From an uncultured Eubacteriales bacterium (GTDB lineage Bacteria; Bacillota; Clostridia; Oscillospirales; CAG-272), in the NCBI GenBank assembly GCA_900546695.1, contig URDX01000009.1:4978-68977 (forward strand): a DNA stretch of 64,000 nt, read 5' to 3'. This document shows, piece after piece, positions 1-7,984 of the stretch. The translations under genes and the position numbers were made by a program. Within the stretch, counting starts at the first letter, position 1. Every line of letters begins with the position of its first letter. The notes under the pieces were generated by a model. It did no database searches. It saw only the letters and a program-made list of their open reading frames with translations, and was not told where the DNA came from.

Positions 1-1337
1 GTAAAGGTAATAGGGAACTGCTGAGCGGGCATAGCAAGCAGATACCAGTTGGTAGCGCTTCCGCCTGCGAATGTCGGTGTGCCGCCTCTGCCTGCGTCTG
101 CGTTGCAAACGTTAGAGGAGAAGGATACGGACTTGCCGCTCTCGATATAAGCCTTAGCCCCTTCGGTAAGCGGGATCTCCATCTCAACAGCGTAGCCCTT
201 ATCGGTAGCCTTAGCCTTTACGTGCTCAAGGTTTGCTGCGCGACCTGCGTCTCTTGCTGCGAGCTTTTCAGCGTTGAAGATGTGACGCGAGAGATAGGTA
301 TGGAAGTCTTTGCTGCAGATGTCAAATGCGAGCTCGCACTTATCCTGATACTCAGCGGGAGCCTTAGAGGGATCGTCAACTACATATCTTTTGCCATCTT
401 CGCCGTAGTAACAGTACCTCTGTTTTCCTGTCTCGGAGTTAACAACGGGTGTCTTATCAGAGTCGTCGCAGTTATGAGAACGGAACTCCTCTGCACGCTT
501 GTTGGAATCCTCGAAGCAGCAGTATTCCCACCAGTTGATATTATAGTCGCTGAGCGAGGTGAGGGCACCAGTGTTTGTGAAGGCAGCCTTCTCGGTATCA
601 AAGTACTCCTCGCCGCTGGTCTTTGAATAGTAAATCTTACCGTCAGCAGAAGCGTTTACGCTGAGCTCACTGTAAGCGGTAGACTGATTTGTATCCTCAA
701 CTACATTGCCTGTAGCGTCGTCTATCTTGTAGTGCTTGTTAGCAAGCTCGTCAAGGTAGAAGGTAGCGCCGACACAATCGGAGAGCCAAGGTCTGCCCGA
801 CCATCCGGAGGAATAATCCTCAAGGAGCTCCTTCTCGGAAAGGGAATAAATTGCGTTGTCGGTAACATCTGCATAGATGTAGATGTTCTCGCCGTTATAG
901 AGGAAGTAGAACTCAGCCTCCTTGAAGAACGGGCTCTTGATTCCTGCCTTAGTCCAACGGAAGGTGCAGCCTTCGGGAAGCAGCTGGAAATCAGACTCAT
1001 ACTTGTCATCAAACTCTGCCTTAGTGATCTCCTTCTTATTTGCATCAAAGATCATGATGTAGGGATCATCCTCTGAAGCATCGTAGACGTCATAGAACTG
1101 CATCTGCTGAAGCTGGAAGGTGTTCATATCGAGCTTTCCGGAGCTTACGAGGTCCGACAGCTTGAAGGAAAACGACTTCTTATATGCGTTGTCGAGCTCT
1201 CCGTCAAGAGTAGGGGTTGCGAAGCGGACGTAGTTTGTGTTCGTTCCTGCCGCAGAAACGCTCATGACAGTGGGCGCAACTGCAGTAGCAGCGATAAGTG
1301 CTGCGGAAACAAATGTAAGCAGCTTTTTGTTTTTCAT
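1..1337 (-). CDS. Secreted CBM9-like (DOMON-type) protein, C-terminus cut by window edge
   Basis: The frame runs without a stop from ATG at 1337-1335 to the window edge, giving about 445 residues. The start follows an AGGAGG site at 1346-1351 and a perfect promoter. Residues 1 to about 30 form a signal peptide (MKNKK, hydrophobic core, VSAAG), so the protein is exported. Directly after it comes ATPTLDGELDNAYKKS, the opening usual for CBM9-like sugar-binding modules. The segments YFLYNGENIYIYADVTDN and KGYAVEMEIPLTEGAKAY fit the beta strands of that fold. The same opening (FTPTLDGLLDPEY) recurs in the secreted protein at 7985-10699. The family binds glycans or cell-wall carbohydrate; the ligand cannot be told here. 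The missing C-terminus could carry a dockerin or a catalytic domain. The call of a secreted beta-sandwich protein is firm; the exact function is not. Confidence 0.75.
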   Translation of the reverse strand, partial: MKNKKLLTFVSAALIAATAVAPTVMSVSAAGTNTNYVRFATPTLDGELDNAYKKSFSFKLSDLVSSGKLDMNTFQLQQMQFYDVYDASEDDPYIMIFDANKKEITKAEFDDKYESDFQLLPEGCTFRWTKAGIKSPFFKEAEFYFLYNGENIYIYADVTDNAIYSLSEKELLEDYSSGWSGRPWLSDCVGATFYLDELANKHYKIDDATGNVVEDTNQSTAYSELSVNASADGKIYYSKTSGEEYFDTEKAAFTNTGALTSLSDYNINWWEYCCFEDSNKRAEEFRSHNCDDSDKTPVVNSETGKQRYCYYGEDGKRYVVDDPSKAPAEYQDKCELAFDICSKDFHTYLSRHIFNAEKLAARDAGRAANLEHVKAKATDKGYAVEMEIPLTEGAKAYIESGKSVSFSSNVCNADAGRGGTPTFAGGSATNWYLLAMPAQQFPITF

Positions 1338-1769
1338 CTGAATAACCTCCTGATGAACAATGGGAATTTGCCGTCTGTTGTATAACATACAATATACTAA
1401 CGGCCTCATGCAAGTATGATTATATCATCTATTTTTTTATTTGTCAACAGTAATTTCTGCAAATTGCATAAAAGAATTATGTAAAAGTTTATGTGACGTT
1501 ATAATTATGGCAATCTATGACGATTTTCTCCGAAAAAATACTATCCGTCGGGTTGGATGTCGCACTCACGCGGCGACAGATATCAGACGGTGCGGCGCAG
1601 CAAAATGTCGAAAAAACGTCGGCACAAACATCGAGGCGATTCGTAGAATAAGCGTTGCGGACGCTGCTGCATGTAAAAGACGGCATATTAGGTGACTGTG
1701 CATTCTGTCTATGACATCAGCTGAGTGAGCGGTATGTAATTATCGTTTTTGTCTCTTTTGTACTGCCGC
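1338..1769. other. Intergenic region, promoter only
   Basis: The 432 bp between the secreted CBM9-like gene and the activase pair hold the promoter at 1419-1447. The rest (1450-1769) has no reading frame with a ribosome site and no strong hairpin. A loose inverted repeat (GAGCGG near 1727 and CCGCTC near 1765) lies just after the stop at 1770 and could be part of a weak terminator. Confidence 0.5.
1419..1447 (-). promoter_or_regulatory. Sigma-A type promoter for the secreted CBM9-like gene
   Basis: On the minus strand TTGACA (1447-1442) is followed after exactly 17 bp by TATAAT (1424-1419). Both boxes are perfect. The predicted start lies about 75 nt upstream of the ATG. Confidence 0.85.
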
Positions 1770-3089
1770 TCATCGGCTTGACGTTTTCTCGGTTTGTTTG
1801 ACGGCAGCCGGTTGAGTGCCCGACTGCGCCGATGTCTTTGTCTCCGCTTCCGCAGGATGCTCGCGTGCGACGGCAAGCATGAGCTTTATACGATTTTCCT
1901 GATTGACGGCGGTTGCGCCGGGGTCGTAGTCGATGGGGACGATGTTTGCGCGCGGGTATTTTTCGCGCAGCTTGCGTATCATTCCCTTACCTACGATGTG
2001 GTTAGGCAGACATCCGAACGGCTGAACGCAGATTATATTCTTGTATCCGAGCTCGTAAAGCTCCGCCATCTCTGCGGTAAGCAGCCAGCCCTCGCCCATA
2101 TCGCAGCCGCGGCTGATTATACCGTCGACAAGCTTTGTCAGCTGTGTAAAGCTTGACGGAGCGGTAAAGCCGTGCGCTGCGACGGCTGAGATTATCCTGC
2201 TCTTGACACCTTCAAGGTATCTGCGCGCTATACGGCGGACGTACAGCGGCATCTTCTCGCCGCCGTAGAGGTCGTATGCTTCGATGCCTCCCTGCACGCA
2301 GTATAGCATGAAGTCGAGCAGCCCGGGCACCATGACCTCACAATCCTCTGACGCGAGAAAGCGCTCGAGATTGTTGTTTCCGAGTGCGGAGTATTTTATG
2401 TAGATCTCGCCGACGATGCCGACCTTAACGCGCGGCTTTGTGTCGCGCTCGACAGCCTCGAATTCAGCCGCTATTTTGTCCATCGTCTTAGCTATTGCAG
2501 AGCCGTGCAGCTGCCGCCCGTGATTGAATTCCCCGCACAGATAATCGGTCCATTTTGAAACGAGCTTATCGCTGTCGCCCTTGTGTATCTCATACGGCGC
2601 GGTCTGATTGCGCAGCAGCATGAGCAGGTCGCCGTAAGCGAGCGCGGACATTGCGCGGGGGAGCATGGGCAGGGTTATCTTAAAGCCGCCGCCCTCGTTC
2701 TTCCAGCCGTTGAAGTTGATTGACAGTATCGGAACATAGTCAAATCCCGCGCGGTCGAGCGCCTTACGCATAAGACAGATATAGTTCGATGCGCGGCAGC
2801 CGCCGCCCGTCTGGAAATAGAGCATAGCGACCTTATGCGGGTCGTATTTTCCGCAGCGCAGCGCGTAAAGATACTGACCTATTACGAGCAGGGCGGGGTA
2901 GCATGTATCGTTGTGGACCGAGCGCAGACCCTCGTCTATTATCGCGCGGTCGGTCGAGTCGATGAATTCGACGTTGTATCCGTAGAAAGAGAAAATCCGT
3001 ACTAAAAAGTTCCAGTGGATGGGAAGCATATTCGGGATGAGTATCGTATACTCTTTTCTCATTTCGGGTGTAAATGGAACACTTCTCAT
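1770..3089 (-). CDS. CoA protein activase, C-terminal (HgdB/DUF2229-like) half
   Basis: This 439-residue protein corresponds to the last third of the large clostridial '2-hydroxyacyl-CoA dehydratase activase-related' proteins, which are usually about 1,400 residues in one chain. Diagnostic segments are HNDTCYPALLVIGQYLYAL (about 59-77), FQTGGGCRASNYICLMRKAL (about 92-111) with conserved cysteines, and CVQPFGCLPNHIVGKGMIRK near 355, typical of the HgdB-like Fe-S fold. The start has an AAGAGG site. It lies 25 bp behind the stop of the N-terminal half (3115-6054) in another frame, so the two are probably co-translated as a split version of the fused protein. The charged tail after about 405 is low-complexity. 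The physiological substrate is unknown for this family branch. Confidence 0.8.
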   Translation of the reverse strand: MRSVPFTPEMRKEYTILIPNMLPIHWNFLVRIFSFYGYNVEFIDSTDRAIIDEGLRSVHNDTCYPALLVIGQYLYALRCGKYDPHKVAMLYFQTGGGCRASNYICLMRKALDRAGFDYVPILSINFNGWKNEGGGFKITLPMLPRAMSALAYGDLLMLLRNQTAPYEIHKGDSDKLVSKWTDYLCGEFNHGRQLHGSAIAKTMDKIAAEFEAVERDTKPRVKVGIVGEIYIKYSALGNNNLERFLASEDCEVMVPGLLDFMLYCVQGGIEAYDLYGGEKMPLYVRRIARRYLEGVKSRIISAVAAHGFTAPSSFTQLTKLVDGIISRGCDMGEGWLLTAEMAELYELGYKNIICVQPFGCLPNHIVGKGMIRKLREKYPRANIVPIDYDPGATAVNQENRIKLMLAVAREHPAEAETKTSAQSGTQPAAVKQTEKTSSR

Positions 3090-3114
3090 TGACGACCTCT
3101 TCTTATGTGCAAAG

Positions 3115-6054
3115 TTACATGGTTGCGAACAGACTGCGGAGCCTGATCTTTACCGTTCCGAGATTCGTTATCTCGTCTATTTTTATCTGCGTGTATATCT
3201 TGCCCGAGCTCTCGAGTATCGAACGTATCTCGTCGGTGGTGATGGCGTCAACGCCGCAGCCGAACGACACGAACTGAACGAGATTCAGCTTCGGATGCTC
3301 GCGCGCGTTTTCGGCAACGTATCGCGCGGCGGCGTACATGCGGCTGTGATACGTCCACTGATTGAGAACGTTTACCTCGAATTTCGGTATTTCATCGGCG
3401 ACCGCATCCTCTGTTATGACCGCCGCACCGAGATCGCATATGAGCTTATCAATGCCGTGGCAGACCTCCGGGTCGGCGTGATACGGGCGGGAAGCGAGCA
3501 CGATAACAGGCATGTCCGCAGCGTAAGCCTCGCGCAGCATGCGCTTGCCCTCCGTGCGTATGCGCTCCATATGAGCCCGCTGCTCCGCAAACGCCGCCCT
3601 GCATGCCGCCTTTACCTCGGCGAGCGAAATGCCGTCATAGTAGCGGAGCAGTATAGCGTGCAGCTTTTTCGGCAGTTCACGGCGGTGCAGACCGACATAG
3701 TCGTCTATTACAGTCACATCCTCGGGCAGATGCATATTAGCGCGTATGACCTCGGGGTAATATGCGACGACGGGGCAGTTATAGTGGTTGTCGCTCTTGC
3801 CCTCATCTATGTTATAGGTCATGCAGGGGTAGAATATCGTCTTTATCCCGTCGTCGACAAGCTCGCGGATGTGACCGTGTATGAGCTTTGCTGGGTAGCA
3901 GACGGTATCGGAGGGTATCGTCGTCTGCCCGCGCAGATACGTGTCGCGCGTTGAGGGTGCGGACCGTATCACCTCGAAGCCGAGTGAGGTGAAAAATGTA
4001 TGCCAGAACGGGTAGAGCTCATACATATTAAGCCCCATCGGTATGCCTATCCTGCCGCGCGTGCCCTGTGTCGGCTTATATGATGCGAGCAGGGTGCGCT
4101 TGTATTCGAGCATGTTCAGATTGCTGCGCTCCTGCTTTCCGCGTATCATCTTTTCGCAGCGGTTGCCGCCGATAAAGCGGCGGGAGGAGCCTTCCGTGCC
4201 GTCGGAAAGGGTGCTCGTAAAGGTGTTTATAGTCAGCGAGCAATGGTTTTCGCAGCCGTTGCAGGCGGTCATTTTAACGTCGTGCTTCAGCCCCTTCAGT
4301 TCGTCGGGCGAAAGGATGGAGCTCTCGCTGAGCCCCTGCTTGTTTGCGCGCTCCTGAGCGTACAGTGCAGCGCCGAATGCGCCCATGAGTCCTGCTATCG
4401 ACGGTCGTACGACATCTCTGCCGACCTCGCGCTCAAAGGCACGGAGCACCGCGTCGTTGAGGAAGGTGCCGCCCTGAACGACGATGCTGCTGCCGAATTC
4501 CTCGGGCGATGCGACGCGGATGACCTTGTAAAGCGCGTTCTTGACGACAGAGATGGAGAGGCCCGCAGAGATGTTACCGACGCTTGCGCCGTCCTTCTGC
4601 GCCTGCTTTACGGACGAATTCATGAACACCGTACATCTCGAGCCGAGGTCTACGGGCGCGGGTGCGAGCAGACCGAGCGCGGAAAAGTCCTCGATGGAAT
4701 AGCCGAGCGCGCTCGCAAAAGCCTGCAGGAACGAGCCGCAGCCCGACGAGCATGCCTCGTTCAGGAATATATTGTCGATAGCGCCCGCATGTATCTTGAA
4801 GCATTTAATGTCCTGACCGCCGATGTCGATTATAAAGGAAACGTCGGGGCGGAAGCGGTGCGCGGCGGTGAAGTGCGCGACCGTTTCGACTATGCCGTAG
4901 TCAAGTCTGAACGCGCTGCGTATCATGTCCTCACCGTAGCCCGTGACAGCGGAAGCGCGGATAGAGGCGTGCGGGAAGCGCTCGCGGAAGCTCGTTATAA
5001 ACTCGCGCACGAACGGTATCGGGTCGCCGCCGTTCGGCTGATATCTGCTCGTAAGGATGTTGCCGTCCTCATCGGTCGCGACAGCCTTGACGGTGGTAGA
5101 GCCCGCGTCGATGCCTATGTATGCAGCGCCGCTGTAGGACGTATCCTCGGTTACGGGAACGTTCGCACGTGCGTGACGCTCGCGGAACTCGCGGTAATCC
5201 TCCTCGCTCTTAAACAGCGGGGGGCAGGAGAGATAGCCGCCGGTCGGGACAAAGTTTTCGAGCATCTGCGCGGTATCCTCGAGCGAGAGCTCGGTATGTG
5301 CGAGCATCGCAGCGCCTATAGCGACGTAGTAGAGCGAGTGCTCGGGGAGAGTACCGTGCAGACCGAGTGTACGGTCAAACGCCGCGCGCAGCTCGGAAAA
5401 GAAGGTCAGCGGTCCGCCGAGATAGACTATGTTGCCCTCGATGGGTCTGCCCTGAGCGAGACCCGAAACGGTCTGATTGACCACCGCGCCGAGAATGCTG
5501 GCGCATATATCGGGCTTGAGCGCACCCTGATTTATCAGCGGCTGTATATCGCTCTTTGCAAAAACGCCGCAGCGCGATGCGATGGTATACAGCTTTTTGT
5601 GCTCGGTAGCAAGGGTATTCAGCTCGGTTGCGGTTATGCCGAGCAGGGTAGCCATCTGGTCGATGAATGCGCCCGTTCCGCCCGCGCACGAGCCGTTCAT
5701 GCGTACCTCGAGCGAGCCGCCCGAGAGGAAGAGTATCTTCGCATCCTCTCCGCCGAGCTCTATGACTACGTCGGTGCCGGGGATGAGCCTGTCTACCGAG
5801 ACTTTTGTCGCGTAGACCTCCTGAACGAAGTCGAGCGAGCATTTCTCGGAAAAGCCCATTGCCGCCGAGCCTGTGATGGAAAGGCATGCGCGCGCCTCTC
5901 CGGTCTTCTCGGCGATGCTGCGCAGCATCGCTGCGGACATCTCGGTGATTTTGGACATATGTCGGCGATAATCCTCGAATACTACATTGCCTTTTTCGTC
6001 GAGTGCGACCGCCTTTACGGTGGTCGAGCCGATGTCTAGTCCGATTTTTATCAT
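3115..6054 (-). CDS. Acyl-CoA dehydratase activase with two BadF/BcrA/HgdC ATPase domains
   Basis: This protein has 979 residues. It starts at MIKIGLDIGS (6054), which follows AAGGAG at good spacing; upstream in-frame ATGs lack a site. The first ASKHA ATPase domain (about 1-255) has the phosphate loop DIGSTTVKAVA and MNGSCAGGTGAFIDQ with the cluster-ligand type Cys. The second (about 325-580) has IDAGSTTVKAVATDEDG and NEACSSGCGSFLQAF. After about 620 comes a DUF2229-like region with Cys motifs (ACNGCENHCSL). HgdC-type ATPases are Fe-S proteins that use ATP to drive one-electron reduction of a dehydratase partner. The partner-like half is the next gene (1770-3089). No classical hgdA/B dehydratase subunits are nearby, so the target is unknown. 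Confidence 0.85.
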   Translation of the reverse strand: MIKIGLDIGSTTVKAVALDEKGNVVFEDYRRHMSKITEMSAAMLRSIAEKTGEARACLSITGSAAMGFSEKCSLDFVQEVYATKVSVDRLIPGTDVVIELGGEDAKILFLSGGSLEVRMNGSCAGGTGAFIDQMATLLGITATELNTLATEHKKLYTIASRCGVFAKSDIQPLINQGALKPDICASILGAVVNQTVSGLAQGRPIEGNIVYLGGPLTFFSELRAAFDRTLGLHGTLPEHSLYYVAIGAAMLAHTELSLEDTAQMLENFVPTGGYLSCPPLFKSEEDYREFRERHARANVPVTEDTSYSGAAYIGIDAGSTTVKAVATDEDGNILTSRYQPNGGDPIPFVREFITSFRERFPHASIRASAVTGYGEDMIRSAFRLDYGIVETVAHFTAAHRFRPDVSFIIDIGGQDIKCFKIHAGAIDNIFLNEACSSGCGSFLQAFASALGYSIEDFSALGLLAPAPVDLGSRCTVFMNSSVKQAQKDGASVGNISAGLSISVVKNALYKVIRVASPEEFGSSIVVQGGTFLNDAVLRAFEREVGRDVVRPSIAGLMGAFGAALYAQERANKQGLSESSILSPDELKGLKHDVKMTACNGCENHCSLTINTFTSTLSDGTEGSSRRFIGGNRCEKMIRGKQERSNLNMLEYKRTLLASYKPTQGTRGRIGIPMGLNMYELYPFWHTFFTSLGFEVIRSAPSTRDTYLRGQTTIPSDTVCYPAKLIHGHIRELVDDGIKTIFYPCMTYNIDEGKSDNHYNCPVVAYYPEVIRANMHLPEDVTVIDDYVGLHRRELPKKLHAILLRYYDGISLAEVKAACRAAFAEQRAHMERIRTEGKRMLREAYAADMPVIVLASRPYHADPEVCHGIDKLICDLGAAVITEDAVADEIPKFEVNVLNQWTYHSRMYAAARYVAENAREHPKLNLVQFVSFGCGVDAITTDEIRSILESSGKIYTQIKIDEITNLGTVKIRLRSLFATM

Positions 6055-6233
6055 AGGATGGGTCTCCTTCTGTTTGCTGATGAGCGGCGATTCGCCGCAG
6101 CTGCACTGCATGCAGTGATGTTGAAGCAGCCGATGCTGCTGCTGAAAATATTCAGCAGATGTCGACGCTGCTGATGTTAAAACTAAAACTGTTTATGCCA
6201 ACGTTAACGCTGCTTATGTATATGGTACGGGGC

Positions 6234-7679
6234 TCAAGTACCCCGAGCTGTTTGTCGGAGCCTCGCTGTTATCCGCGCGCCGTCGATGCCATCTATGTAT
6301 GCGGTCAGCTCGCGACCGCGCAGACGGCGGAAGTCGGTCTTTTCCGTGCCGCCCGACGGCGACGCCGCTTCTGCATTGACTGAGGTGTCGTCCGACGGCG
6401 CTGCTTTGTCAATCAGCCTTGTCGCTTCGCCCGCCGTCATGCGGACCGATGTCTCGAAAAATTCCTCGCTGTGCCCTGTGAGAACAACGTCGTCTCCGTC
6501 CGTCTGTACTCGCTCGACGAGCAGCCGCACCGCGGTTTTCTCCGCCGCGAGGCGCGATATCTCTCTGCGCTGCCGCTCGCCGCTGTCGTGCATAAGAGCG
6601 GCTACACGCTCCTTTGCCGTCTGTGACTGTATCTGATTCGGCATGTCTGCCGCCTCTGTGCCTTCGCGGCGCGAGTAGGGAAAAACATGCAGATGGAAAA
6701 AATCAGCCTCCGCGAGAAAGCTCCGCGTTTGCTCAAAGTCCGCATCGCTCTCACCCGGGAATCCGCAGATGATGTCGGCGGAGAGCCTGAGCGCGGGTAT
6801 CCTCTCCCGCATGAGCTGCAGCCGCTCGAGCACCTGCGCGGTGTTGTATCTGCGGCGCATAGCTGCGAGCGTTCGGTCACAGCCGCTCTGCATCGAGAGA
6901 TGAAAATGCGGCATGGTATGCCTGCAGGCAGCATAGGCATCGACAAAATCCGCGCGTATGAACGACGGATCGAGCGAACCGAGCCTGATTCGAAGTATAC
7001 CGTCTATCGCGTCAAGCCGCTTGATGAGCTCGGCGAGCCCGTACGAATATGCGCTAAGCTCTATGCCCGTAAGCACTATCTCGGGACTGCCTCCGCGGAC
7101 AAGCGCTCCCGCCTCCGCCGTAACATCGTCGGGTGCTTTGCATCGGATATCACCGCGCAGCTTCGGTATGATGCAGTATGCGCAGTTTGAGCGGCAGCCG
7201 TCCTCTATCTTTATATACGAGCGCAGACGACCGAAGGACGATACGCTCATGCTCTCGAACGGTGCGCCCGAAAGATCGGTACCCGTCGGCTTATCCGTGC
7301 CCGCATCCGATGCCGCAAGCAGCGCCGCTTCAAGCTTGCTGCGATTTCCGACGACCGCGCGCACGCCCGGCAGACCCGCATACGCCTGCGGATGATTCTG
7401 AGCCGAGCAGCCCGTGACGTAGAACGCTGCATCGGGGTTATTCTTTATCGCTCTGTGCACCGTCTGACGTGACTTGAGGTCGGACATCGCGGTGACCGAG
7501 CAGGTATTTACTATGACGGTATCGCAGCCGCCGACCGATGCATCCTCCGACAATGAAACGGAAAAGCCCGCCTCGCGCAGCTTTGCTGCGATAGCCTCGC
7601 TCTCGTAGTGATTCACGCGGCAGCCGAGGGTTAGTATCAGTGCCGAGCGGCGTTTTTTTGCGCCCGCATATTCACTCAT
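6234..7679 (-). CDS. mtaB: tRNA t6A37 methylthiotransferase MtaB
   Basis: This is a 481-residue radical SAM methylthiotransferase that converts t6A37 of tRNA to ms2t6A. The N-terminal UPF0004 domain carries the three auxiliary-cluster cysteines in LTLGCRVNHYES, VNTCSV and VTGCSAQNH. The radical SAM cluster motif CRSNCAYC lies near residue 160, within YIKIEDGC. The order fits MtaB rather than MiaB, whose first motif is TYGCQMN. The C-terminal TRAM-like part (after about 380) is followed by a low-complexity stretch rich in Ser, Ala and Asp. The start at 7679 has a GGAGGG site; an in-frame ATG 16 codons upstream does not. It has its own promoter at 7790-7818. Confidence 0.92.
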   Translation of the reverse strand: MSEYAGAKKRRSALILTLGCRVNHYESEAIAAKLREAGFSVSLSEDASVGGCDTVIVNTCSVTAMSDLKSRQTVHRAIKNNPDAAFYVTGCSAQNHPQAYAGLPGVRAVVGNRSKLEAALLAASDAGTDKPTGTDLSGAPFESMSVSSFGRLRSYIKIEDGCRSNCAYCIIPKLRGDIRCKAPDDVTAEAGALVRGGSPEIVLTGIELSAYSYGLAELIKRLDAIDGILRIRLGSLDPSFIRADFVDAYAACRHTMPHFHLSMQSGCDRTLAAMRRRYNTAQVLERLQLMRERIPALRLSADIICGFPGESDADFEQTRSFLAEADFFHLHVFPYSRREGTEAADMPNQIQSQTAKERVAALMHDSGERQRREISRLAAEKTAVRLLVERVQTDGDDVVLTGHSEEFFETSVRMTAGEATRLIDKAAPSDDTSVNAEAASPSGGTEKTDFRRLRGRELTAYIDGIDGARITARLRQTARGT

Positions 7680-7789
7680 GCCGTGCCCTCCGTTTATTTT
7701 CACCGCGTTTTGTCGGCAATAATACACGATCGCAGACGACTGACAGCCGCCCCGACCGTGCCTTGTCCGAGATGCAATTAATATTACAT

Positions 7790-7818
7790 ATTATATCATG
7801 ACTCGCTCTTTTTGTCAA
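7790..7818 (-). promoter_or_regulatory. Promoter for mtaB
   Basis: On the minus strand TTGACA (7818-7813), a 17 bp spacer and TATAAT (7795-7790) form a perfect consensus promoter, about 105 nt upstream of the mtaB ATG. Confidence 0.8.
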
Positions 7819-7900
7819 CAACGGCGGACCGCACAAAGCTCTCCCTGAAACACCAAAAAAAACAAAAGAAAACGACTATAGGTGACTTTGTTTGTCATTG

Positions 7901-7929
7901 TTGACAAATGAGAAGGATGTGTGTATAAT
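7901..7929 (+). promoter_or_regulatory. Promoter for the CHAP-dockerin gene
   Basis: TTGACA (7901-7906), 17 bp, TATAAT (7924-7929). The ATG at 7985 follows a strong GGAGGAGA ribosome site. Confidence 0.85.
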
Positions 7930-7984
7930 TGTGTCGTAAACTGCGGCACTCGTGTGAACGTATTGTCGAACGGAGGAGATACAG

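Noticed and set aside
1441..1695. Small plus-strand open frame in the first intergenic region
   Set aside because: It has no ribosome site, an odd Cys/Arg-rich composition, and overlaps a promoter on the other strand.
4243..6039. Long plus-strand open frame opposite the activase gene
   Set aside because: It is a mirror of the GC-rich coding strand, has no ribosome site and no domain. The minus-strand frame shows clear ATPase motifs.
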